From Clostridia bacterium (lineage in GTDB: Bacteria > Bacillota_A > Clostridia > Oscillospirales > CAG-272): a stretch of DNA of 5,989 nt. Numbering within the stretch: position 1 is the stretch's first letter; each line of letters starts with the position of its first letter. A model generated the notes under the pieces. It searched no databases, was not told the origin of the DNA, and was given only the letters and a program-made list of their open reading frames with translations. Below are positions 1-4,877 of the stretch, in pieces. Location: contig JAFUQY010000046.1 of assembly GCA_017472105.1 (NCBI GenBank), positions 1 through 5,989 on the forward strand, read 5' to 3'. The translations under genes and the position numbers were made by a program.

Positions 1-1
1 G

Positions 2-232
2 ACGAGCTTCTTCGACGACCGCGGTCAGCGATTTGTGATTTTCGCGTCCACCCTTCTCGCGCTCTGCATCGACATGACCGGCGGCTTCACGATCCAGTAC
101 TGGTCGCTTCTCACCATCCCGATCATCGCCGCCTACAACGGAAAGCCGGGCCGGTACCGGATGAAGCATTTCTTTTATGTGTTCTATCCCCTGCATCTCG
201 TGGTGCTGTACGGGATTGACATGATTCTGTGA
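2..232 (+). CDS. TraX-family membrane protein, C-terminal fragment (5' end outside window)
   Basis: Frame 2 is open from the first base to a TGA at 230-232, giving 76 residues; the start lies outside the window, so the internal GTG at 35 is not taken as a start. The visible part holds two hydrophobic segments (about residues 12-23 and 29-42), then a short basic stretch with the motif YNGKPGR, then FFYVFYPLHL and a last hydrophobic tail. The NGK-x-GR and FFY-x-FYP-x-HL pattern is what I know from the end of TraX-family proteins (the family of the F-plasmid pilin acetylase), which are polytopic inner-membrane proteins with an acyltransferase-like fold. In Firmicutes most members have no proven substrate, so conjugation should not be assumed. 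No T-rich terminator follows, so it may be co-transcribed with the phosphatase gene 114 bp downstream. Family call fairly sure, function open. Confidence 0.75.
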   Translation, partial: TSFFDDRGQRFVIFASTLLALCIDMTGGFTIQYWSLLTIPIIAAYNGKPGRYRMKHFFYVFYPLHLVVLYGIDMIL

Positions 233-256
233 CGGATCCGTTCGTTTGCTTTGGTT

Positions 257-311
257 CGGACAGTCGGGAACGCCGGTTCCTGCGATGAATCGGACGGCAT
301 TGTTCTGTCCG
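257..311 (+). repeat. Two-part inverted repeat in the leader of the HAD gene
   Basis: CGGACAG (257-263) is the exact reverse complement of CTGTCCG (305-311). Inside it, GGAAC (267-271) and GTTCC (276-280) form a second hairpin with a GCCG loop. It lies between the TraX-like stop and the phosphatase start. There is no T tract after it, so it is not a classical terminator; it may be an mRNA processing or stability structure. I see no confident promoter in 233-346. Confidence 0.4.
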
Positions 312-346
312 CTGATTTCCATTCTGCATTACAAAAGGAGCACCTT

Positions 347-994
347 ATGCGTGACATCATCTTATTCGACCTCGACGGCACACTCACCGATCCGGCGCTG
401 GGGATTACCAATTCGATCCTGCATGCGCTATCAAAAATGGGACGGGAGCTGCCCTCGCGCGAATCCCTGTACCGCTTCATCGGGCCGCCGCTGGTTCCCG
501 CGTTTCAGGAATTTCTCGGCATGACGGAGGAGGAGGCACAGCGCGCGCTCGTTCTGTACCGGGAGTATTTCTCGGTGACGGGACTGTTTGAGAACACCGT
601 GTACGGCGGCATCGCGGATGCACTGGAGAAGCTGAAACATGCCGGATGCACGCTCGTTCTCGCGACATCGAAGCCGGAGCAGTTCGCGGTGCGGATTCTC
701 GGGCACTTTGATCTCGCGCGGTATTTCACCCTGATCTGCGGCGCGTCCATGGACGAAAAGCGGAACACCAAGGACGCCGTGATCGGCTACGCGCTGGAAA
801 AACTCGGTCAGCCGGACAAATCCCGCGTCATCATGGTGGGTGACCGGCATCACGACGTGGAAGGTGCGGCGAAGTTCGGCATTCCGACCGTCGGTGTACT
901 CTGGGGCTACGGCTCGCGGGATGAGCTCACGGATGCAGGTGCGGCATGGCTTGCGGCAGACGTGGGCGAGATGGTGCGTGGGCTGATGAGATGA
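347..994 (+). CDS. HAD-superfamily phosphatase, phosphoglycolate phosphatase (Gph/PgmB-like) type
   Basis: A 215-residue protein with all four HAD motifs. Motif I is DLDGTLTD at residues 8-15, with nucleophile D8 and acid D10. Motif II is the T107/S108 of LATSKP. Motif III is K142. Motif IV is GDRHHD at 165-170, with D166 and D170 binding Mg. Residues about 16-85 form the small helical (C1) cap inserted after motif I, which puts it with phosphoglycolate phosphatases, beta-phosphoglucomutases and pyrophosphatase-like members. It is a cytoplasmic, Mg-dependent hydrolase of a small phosphorylated metabolite; the exact substrate cannot be read from sequence. The ATG at 347 is chosen because AAAAGGAG (333-340) sits 6 nt upstream; the frame stays open back to 251 but that part lacks such a site. 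Length and motifs are normal. It is convergent with the GNAT gene, with only 39 bp between stops. Confidence 0.92.
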   Translation: MRDIILFDLDGTLTDPALGITNSILHALSKMGRELPSRESLYRFIGPPLVPAFQEFLGMTEEEAQRALVLYREYFSVTGLFENTVYGGIADALEKLKHAGCTLVLATSKPEQFAVRILGHFDLARYFTLICGASMDEKRNTKDAVIGYALEKLGQPDKSRVIMVGDRHHDVEGAAKFGIPTVGVLWGYGSRDELTDAGAAWLAADVGEMVRGLMR

Positions 995-995
995 G

Positions 996-1034
996 AAAAG
1001 GAGACTGACGAAAAATCAGTCCCCTTTTGTTTTT
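996..1034. terminator. Bidirectional hairpin terminator between convergent genes
   Basis: AAAAGG-A-GACTGA (996-1008) pairs with TCAGTC-C-CCTTTT (1016-1028) around a 7-nt loop, followed by G and five T (1030-1034). On the + strand the central pair is an A/C mismatch; on the - strand the same position is a G/U wobble, so the stem is actually more complete in RNA of the leftward gene. The T tract favours termination of the rightward phosphatase transcript, and its last base falls in the stop codon of the GNAT gene. It probably serves both genes. Confidence 0.85.
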
Positions 1035-1642
1035 CAGTCGTAGCGGAGCATCTGGATCATGTGTGTGCCGTCCAGATCTTCCGTTTCGTCCTTTTCCAGA
1101 ACTCTGCGGTCAAATTCGTGGAAGTTATTTCTGTTGTAGAATTCAATCAGTCCGGGCTTGTCCTCACATTCGAGATACACAATTTTCCCGCCGATGATAT
1201 TCTGAGCCATATGTACACTGTCAAGCGCAAGTCCAAGTATTTCGTCCCCGGTAATCAGCTTGTTGTAATCGTTTGTGTAATTCTTGCCGAGCTGTGCGAT
1301 GAGCGGCGCGGAAATGCAGAGTGATTTCGTCTCCGGAATGAAGATGCCGAATTTTTTCAGACGATCCCACACGTTCCGGCTGACATTGGCGCGCTTGATT
1401 ACAAAGAACTTACTGGCGATGGTAAAATACCCGACGAGCACCGTTTCGTTCCGGTACGATGTGTAAATCAGATTGGTTCTGGCAAGTGACTGCTGTGAAA
1501 ACACAACCGCTTTATACCGCAGAAAATTCTCGATATCCCTGTTCAGTGGGCACGAAAACTGTAAAAGATGTTCCCTGACCCAGTCCTCACCCTTCGCTTC
1601 CGTCAGAGCAGTCAGCGGAATAACCTTATATCCCGAGCTCAT
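1034..1642 (-). CDS. GNAT-like N-acetyltransferase, possible toxin of a two-gene module
   Basis: A 202-residue soluble protein. Residues 30-80 run from a conserved-looking CPLNRDIENFL, through a basic segment, to VLVGYFTIASKF, which resembles the VVGYY strand of TacT/AtaT-type GNAT toxins. Residues 110-118 (SAPLIAQLG) match the beta-4 region that leads into the acetyl-CoA loop. Residues 151-174 (GGKIVYLECED, then FYNRNNF) match the GNAT C-terminal strand-helix block ending in the usual FYxxxGF. The acetyl-CoA loop itself (about 123-135) does not show a clean Q/R-x-x-G-x-G/A. No signal peptide or membrane segment. The ATG is 1 nt after the TGA of the upstream small gene, with GAGGG just before it, so translation is probably coupled. 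GC of sampled blocks is about 43-52%, below the neighbours. The GNAT assignment is good; toxin activity is inferred from gene order only. It could also be a non-toxic acetyltransferase. Confidence 0.75.
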   Translation of the reverse strand: MSSGYKVIPLTALTEAKGEDWVREHLLQFSCPLNRDIENFLRYKAVVFSQQSLARTNLIYTSYRNETVLVGYFTIASKFFVIKRANVSRNVWDRLKKFGIFIPETKSLCISAPLIAQLGKNYTNDYNKLITGDEILGLALDSVHMAQNIIGGKIVYLECEDKPGLIEFYNRNNFHEFDRRVLEKDETEDLDGTHMIQMLRYD

Positions 1643-1643
1643 A

Positions 1644-1820
1644 TCAGCCCTCGAACATCTTACGGATGGTTTCGGGATCGGTCACAAGATCTACACGTTT
1701 ACGCATCTGTTTCGGAGCAGCCTTTGAACTTTTTTCGGCTTTTTCAATCGCCCGTGCAAGACGGCTGCCGGCACTGTTGGATCTGACCGTAACGTTTTTC
1801 AGAATACTTTTGGTTGCCAT
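1644..1820 (-). CDS. Small basic protein (58 aa), putative antitoxin-like partner of the GNAT protein
   Basis: From ATG at 1820 to TGA at 1646-1644. The protein begins MATKSILKNVTV, has a basic Ala/Lys/Arg-rich centre (residues 18-43, likely helical, with RLARAIEKAEK), and ends with an acidic-then-basic tail DPETIRKMFEG. AGGGAGG (1834-1828) lies 7 nt before the ATG, an almost perfect ribosome binding site, and a near-consensus promoter lies just upstream, so it is very likely expressed. From memory, short proteins beginning with a similar KSILKN motif and ending in a short F-containing tail sit before GNAT genes in other Clostridia; I could not check this. Small gene first, overlapping-type junction with the larger gene and a common promoter is the usual antitoxin-toxin order. 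No recognised DNA-binding fold (RHH or HTH) is obvious. Existence is well supported, function is inference. Confidence 0.75.
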   Translation of the reverse strand: MATKSILKNVTVRSNSAGSRLARAIEKAEKSSKAAPKQMRKRVDLVTDPETIRKMFEG

Positions 1821-1867
1821 TCAAAGTCCTCCCTGTCATACTATTGGAATACAATCCTACACTTTAT

Positions 1868-1895
1868 ATTATATGCAAAAAATCCGGCTTGTCAA
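1868..1895 (-). promoter_or_regulatory. Near-consensus sigma-70/sigma-A promoter for the small protein/GNAT unit
   Basis: Read on the - strand: TTGACA (1895-1890), a 16-nt spacer, then TATAAT (1873-1868). Both hexamers are perfect consensus; only the spacer is 1 nt short. An A-rich stretch lies upstream of the -35. Transcription would begin near 1861, leaving a leader of about 40 nt. In the early leader, ATTG-GAATA-CAAT (1843-1855, + strand) is a small 4-bp inverted repeat that could be an operator, though it is weak. Such a strong promoter normally needs repression, which fits an autoregulated module. Confidence 0.85.
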
Positions 1896-1909
1896 TACTT
1901 TTTTATCAA

Positions 1910-1957
1910 AACCAAACATCCCCAATTCTTACGGAATGTTCCGCAGGAATCGGGGAT
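1910..1957 (-). terminator. Hairpin terminator of the GH106-like gene
   Basis: ATCCCC-A-ATTC (1918-1928) pairs with GAAT-C-GGGGAT (1947-1957), and a second hairpin CGGAA-TG-TTCCG (1932-1943) stacks inside. The one mismatch on the + strand (A1924/C1951) becomes a G/U wobble in - strand RNA, so the structure is best formed in the leftward transcript. It lies 20 bp after the hydrolase stop and is followed leftward by a T-rich GTTTGGTTTTG. It separates the hydrolase from the promoter of the TA-like unit. Confidence 0.75.
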
Positions 1958-1976
1958 TTTGTGTTCTGTTTCCGTT

Positions 1977-4217
1977 TTACGCCTCAAAAATTCTTACAGC
2001 CGCGCCGTCAAATCCGGTTTTCACGGGCTTGCCGTAGGTATTCGCCATGCTCGGGGTCACATCCACCTCAACGGTGTTCTCGCCGTCGTGCAGAAGCGCC
2101 GTGATATCGCACTCGTACGGCTTGAACAGGAGGCGCGCGGCACTCTCTCCGTTGACCTTCACGTCGGCGATATCGTGGATGGCTTCAAACGTGAGCTTCG
2201 CAAACCGTCCTTCGGCGGGATGGTAGTCAAACGTCATTCTGCCGTCAGCAAGGGATGCGATCTCCGTCAGGCGCGGCGCCGGCTTTTCTTCGCCGATCGT
2301 CGGGAGTGCGCCCATGTTCATGCCGATGACGACTGCGGAATGCGCGTGAACGGTGACGGGATAGGCAAAACCGCCGTCCGCCAGCAGTGCTTCCATCGGC
2401 TCGGTCTTTCCGGTGAAGGGATCGAATCGCTCCGCCGCACCGCTCAGATCGGTGATGACGCGTCCGGTGATGGTGTCGTTTCCTTCGTTGATGAGCAGGA
2501 AGAAGGGCGTGCCGCTCTTTGTGATGTGCGTGAAGCGGAGATTGCCGCCGGTCTCACCCTCGAAATACGTGGTTTTTCTGCCGTTTTTATTCATATATCC
2601 CGCAAAATCGGAGCCGCGGTACATTTTGCCGCCCGCTGTGATGAACGCGCCGATTTTCTTCACGATCGAGGAATTGAGCCGCAGTCTGCCGTCGATGAGG
2701 ATGGTATCGTAAATATAGCGGTCCATGCGGATGGTGTCCCCTTCAACGGCTGCCTTGTTCATGAGGTCGTCAAGGGAGAGGTAGTTGAACGTCCATCCCT
2801 GCTGATACAGCTCCCTGACAGGCGTGTAGGGCATATATTCGGGCGAGCAGAGTACGGCGCAGTGCGGGTTGTTGGTTCCGCTGGCATTGAGCCACGACAT
2901 GCGCCGGATGTAGGCGGAAATCTGCTTGTAGTCCTTCCACCAGATGTTGTTCGGGCCGACATCCGGGGGTCTTTCGTTCGACTGGACGGGTGTTCTGACG
3001 GAGTAGTAGAAGGCATGCGGGATAATCATATTGCATCCGCGCGCGAAGAGGAAGTTGAGGTAGAACATCATGTCGTCGGGCGTGAAGTTCCACGGATTGC
3101 CGCTCTCGCCGCAGACGCCGAAGACTTCGTTGGAGTTGCGGGAGCGTCCGTTGTGGCGTGCGAAGTCGGATGCGCATTTTGCCATGACGGAATCGGGCGA
3201 GGTCAGCTCGGTACCGGGTTCCACCATGCGCCAAACGAGGTCCTGCCCGGGGATATCGAAGTATTCCATGGTATCGCAGTCACGGCTTTCAGCGGGATGA
3301 CCCATGAGCGCGACGTTGTTCGCCTTGCACCACTTGGAGAGCGGCGCGTAGAATGCCTGATTCAGCCGTGCGCGGAGAGCCTTCTGGTGGCAGTATTCGG
3401 CTTCGCGGCGGAGTTTTTTGTCCTTCGGCTCGAACAGGAGTGCTGTCAGCATGGCAAAATCGCCGCCGGCGTCCATGAATTCTTCCATCATATTATATGA
3501 CCAGATGATGCCGCCGTTCATTTTCTGACAGCGTCCGGTCATGGAGGGCTCATCGGTGAAGAAGCCGACGATGGTCTGCCCGAAGAACTCGGCGAGCCGT
3601 GCGCGGTATTTTTCGTGGGTATTTTTGATGAACACCTCGGTTGCGGCGGGGTTGAGGAGGTCTGCGGCTTTGGGGGCGCTGGGCTGATTGTCGTCCTCAT
3701 CGGGAGAGAGCCCGCGGATGGTGCCGTTCGTATAGCCGAGGATGAGATCATAGCCCTCGTAACCTTCAGCGGGACCGAACGCGGTGTCGGTGAGAAGACC
3801 TTTTTCGTCCTTTTTGATATAGACGCGGAAGCAGAGCTCTTCGTTTTCGGGGATTTCACCGCCTTCGGGAGCGGCATACAGGCGGCGTGCGGCGAATCTC
3901 GGATCTTCCTTCACGACCGCACCGTGAGCCGACCCGGACGGATACATGCCTTCGTCATAGAGCACGATGTTCATGCGGCGTTTCTGCGCGGCTTCACAGA
4001 CGAGTGCGACGAGGTCGAAATACTCCTCGCTGAGGTAATCGACGCCGGCAAAACCGAGACGCGGGTGAATCACGAAGCCATCGACGCCCTTTTTATGAAA
4101 ATCATCGACCTGACGGAGCAGTTCCTCCGCGTCGAGGGTATCGTTCCAGAACCAGAACGGCATGGGCGAAAATGCCGGACCGGGGTTTTTCCATATATTT
4201 TTGAGGATATCGTACAT
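1977..4217 (-). CDS. GH106-like glycoside hydrolase (alpha-L-rhamnosidase-related), cytoplasmic
   Basis: A 746-residue protein. The N-terminal part (about 1-440) is a TIM-barrel-like domain that opens with FWFWNDTLDAEEL (21-33) and VIHPRLGF (49-56), the hallmark start of GH106-type proteins. It contains acidic motifs YDEGMYPSG (87-95), FFTDEPS (219-225), HPAES (307-311) and CGESGNPWNF (369-378). About 450-535 look like a glutamine-amidotransferase-like alpha/beta domain (VEGDTIRMDRYIYDTILIDG to AGGKMYRGSD). About 555-640 are a beta-sandwich, and 650-746 a galactose-binding-like domain with DVKVNGESA and LHDGENTVEVDV. Known GH106 members cleave L-rhamnose from pectic or other glycans; this one has no signal peptide, so it would act on imported oligosaccharides. 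The ATG at 4217 is chosen because AAAAAGGA lies 10 nt upstream and because the longer in-frame start at 4292 falls inside the promoter. Family fairly sure, sugar specificity unknown. I cannot assign the catalytic acids with certainty. Confidence 0.82.
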   Translation of the reverse strand: MYDILKNIWKNPGPAFSPMPFWFWNDTLDAEELLRQVDDFHKKGVDGFVIHPRLGFAGVDYLSEEYFDLVALVCEAAQKRRMNIVLYDEGMYPSGSAHGAVVKEDPRFAARRLYAAPEGGEIPENEELCFRVYIKKDEKGLLTDTAFGPAEGYEGYDLILGYTNGTIRGLSPDEDDNQPSAPKAADLLNPAATEVFIKNTHEKYRARLAEFFGQTIVGFFTDEPSMTGRCQKMNGGIIWSYNMMEEFMDAGGDFAMLTALLFEPKDKKLRREAEYCHQKALRARLNQAFYAPLSKWCKANNVALMGHPAESRDCDTMEYFDIPGQDLVWRMVEPGTELTSPDSVMAKCASDFARHNGRSRNSNEVFGVCGESGNPWNFTPDDMMFYLNFLFARGCNMIIPHAFYYSVRTPVQSNERPPDVGPNNIWWKDYKQISAYIRRMSWLNASGTNNPHCAVLCSPEYMPYTPVRELYQQGWTFNYLSLDDLMNKAAVEGDTIRMDRYIYDTILIDGRLRLNSSIVKKIGAFITAGGKMYRGSDFAGYMNKNGRKTTYFEGETGGNLRFTHITKSGTPFFLLINEGNDTITGRVITDLSGAAERFDPFTGKTEPMEALLADGGFAYPVTVHAHSAVVIGMNMGALPTIGEEKPAPRLTEIASLADGRMTFDYHPAEGRFAKLTFEAIHDIADVKVNGESAARLLFKPYECDITALLHDGENTVEVDVTPSMANTYGKPVKTGFDGAAVRIFEA

Positions 4218-4263
4218 GGGGTGGGTGTCCTTTTTCTTGTATTTTCTTTTTCCTGTGTTTTTA

Positions 4264-4292
4264 ATTATACCTCTTCCCGGAAGAGATTGCAA
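4264..4292 (-). promoter_or_regulatory. Promoter of the GH106-like gene
   Basis: On the - strand: TTGCAA (4292-4287, 4 of 6 matches to the -35 consensus), a 17-nt spacer (4286-4270), then TATAAT (4269-4264, perfect). Start of transcription would be near 4257, giving a purine-rich leader of about 40 nt that ends in the ribosome binding site AAAAAGGA (4235-4228). Confidence 0.8.
4271..4285. promoter_or_regulatory. 15-bp palindromic operator inside the GH106 promoter spacer
   Basis: CTCTTCC (4271-4277) and GGAAGAG (4279-4285) are exact reverse complements around one central base. The palindrome fills 15 of the 17 bases between the -35 and -10 boxes, so a bound dimer would block RNA polymerase. 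This is the usual placement for substrate-responsive repressors of sugar-use genes; the regulator itself is not in the window. The spacer is a normal 17 nt, so a MerR-type activator, which needs about 19-20 nt, is less likely. Confidence 0.65.
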
Positions 4293-4304
4293 GGGTAAAA
4301 GGTA

Positions 4305-4321
4305 GAAAAGCTCCGCTTTTC
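4305..4321. repeat. 7-bp hairpin, 3-nt loop
   Basis: GAAAAGC (4305-4311) and GCTTTTC (4315-4321) pair around TCC. It lies just upstream of the GH106 promoter. There is no T run after it in either direction strong enough to call it a terminator. Confidence 0.6.
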
Positions 4322-4352
4322 AATTTGAATTTTATCCCTCCTCGCGGGGGCG

Positions 4353-4384
4353 CCTAAGAGGTCTCCGCGGCGCGACCTCTTAGG
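4353..4384. repeat. 11-bp perfect inverted repeat, 10-nt loop
   Basis: CCTAAGAGGTC (4353-4363) and GACCTCTTAGG (4374-4384) are exact reverse complements around a GC-rich 10-nt loop. No T tract follows. It may be a dispersed palindromic unit, a protein-binding site or an RNA processing site. Confidence 0.75.
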
Positions 4385-4514
4385 AATCTCCCGCCGCCAA
4401 AGTGCTCTGCCTCCTGGTAAACCCGGTCTTGCGCCGACGGCGGGCATACCCGTGCAGCTTTTGAGTTGAGCGATCTTCCGTTATCGCACGGGACACTCAG
4501 TTTCCTCGGTAAGC

Positions 4515-4604
4515 TCAGCCTGCGGCGGCGAGATTGAACCGTTTCGGGCACTGACAGTCGCGGGCGTGTCACTGGATTTGCTCCATAAATTTCAGCCTGC
4601 GGCG
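4515..4604. repeat. Pair of 13-bp direct repeats
   Basis: TCAGCCTGCGGCG occurs at 4515-4527 and again at 4592-4604, 77 bp apart start to start. Both copies are followed by GC-rich sequence, and no gene overlaps them convincingly. They may be ends or subunits of a dispersed repeat. Confidence 0.55.
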
Positions 4605-4655
4605 CGGTTTGGGTTTACTTTGCATCTGTTGACGGAACGTCGGTCTTAACCGTAG

Positions 4656-4675
4656 GGCAGGGGCTTGCTCCTGCC
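4656..4675. repeat. 9-bp hairpin GGCAGGGGC / GCTCCTGCC
   Basis: The arms (4656-4664 and 4667-4675) pair along nine positions with one G/T wobble around TT. The preceding text, TTAACCGTAGGGCAGG, resembles hairpin repeats I recall from intergenic regions of gut Clostridia; this is memory and unverified. Confidence 0.6.
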
Positions 4676-4725
4676 GCCAATCTAAAGAAAACCTCACGGC
4701 GATGCTCCGGGACGCCACCCTTAAC

Positions 4726-4829
4726 AAGCCTTCCCCGTGCAGGCACGAAAAATTTTAACTTCACAAACGCAGCCGGGGAAGGTGTCACGGTTTTTTCTTA
4801 AAAAATCGTGACGGATGAGGCGTGACACC
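4726..4829. repeat. Compound palindromic repeat element with alternative foldings
   Basis: Three overlapping structures. CCTTCCCCG (4729-4737) pairs with CGGGGAAGG (4774-4782) over a 36-nt interior that starts with its own hairpin, CGTGC-AG-GCACG (4736-4747). GTCACG-G-TTTTTT (4784-4796) pairs with AAAAAA-T-CGTGAC (4800-4812) around CTT. The same GGTGTCACG (4781-4789) is also the exact reverse complement of CGTGACACC (4821-4829), so the last two stems exclude each other. The order AAGCCTTCCCC, GGGGAAGGTG, GTCACG, CGTGACGGATGAGG matches a REP-like repeat I remember as frequent in Clostridia genomes, here with an unusually long first loop. No T tract makes it a plain terminator for the peptidase gene ending at 4878. 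Confidence 0.65.
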
Positions 4830-4877
4830 TCCGGCGATGAACCTGCCTATAAACCCGCGGCGCGGTCACGAAATCCC

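Larger units (their letters stand above)
4294..4877. other. Gene-free, repeat-rich intergenic region (about 580 bp)
   Basis: No open frame here has a ribosome binding site plus recognisable protein features. The short leftward frames at 4265-4572 overlap hairpins and the hydrolase promoter and read as low-complexity Arg/Pro. No tRNA, rRNA or CRISPR pattern is visible. The stretch instead contains at least five hairpins (listed separately) and two copies of a 13-mer TCAGCCTGCGGCG (4515-4527 and 4592-4604). Smaller stems are GCGAT/ATCGC near 4468-4485, GACG-GAA-CGTC (4631-4641) and CGGT-CTTA-ACCG (4641-4652). It is best read as a patchwork of dispersed repeats. Confidence 0.7.

Noticed and set aside
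2..232. Evidence for a conjugative element from the TraX-like fragment
   Set aside because: TraX-family proteins are common chromosomal membrane proteins in Firmicutes, and no other transfer gene is present.
251..346. Longer start for the HAD phosphatase
   Set aside because: The frame is open upstream, but the family starts a few residues before DxDGT and the strong AAAAGGAG lies 6 nt before ATG 347.
1959..3500. Long rightward open frame (513 codons) opposite the GH106-like gene
   Set aside because: It is antisense to a gene with clear family motifs, lacks a recognisable domain or a good RBS, and its Val/Gly/Arg/His-rich composition is what the complement of GC-rich coding DNA gives.
4218..4292. 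Longer start for the GH106-like gene at 4292
   Set aside because: The added 25 residues are encoded by the leader and the promoter; the ATG at 4292 lies in the -35 box, so it would not be transcribed from this promoter.
4265..4572. Small leftward frames of 60-72 codons in the repeat region
   Set aside because: They overlap hairpins and the hydrolase promoter, have no suitable RBS, and read as low-complexity Arg/Pro sequence.
4711..4725. Possible T-box antiterminator (AAGGGTGGCG on the - strand)
   Set aside because: The rest of the conserved core (ACCGCG) is missing, no specifier stem or terminator follows, and no tRNA-related gene is downstream.
4784..4812. Rho-independent terminator for the peptidase gene
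   Set aside because: The stem is strong, but its T and A runs lie inside the stem and no T tract follows it on either strand.
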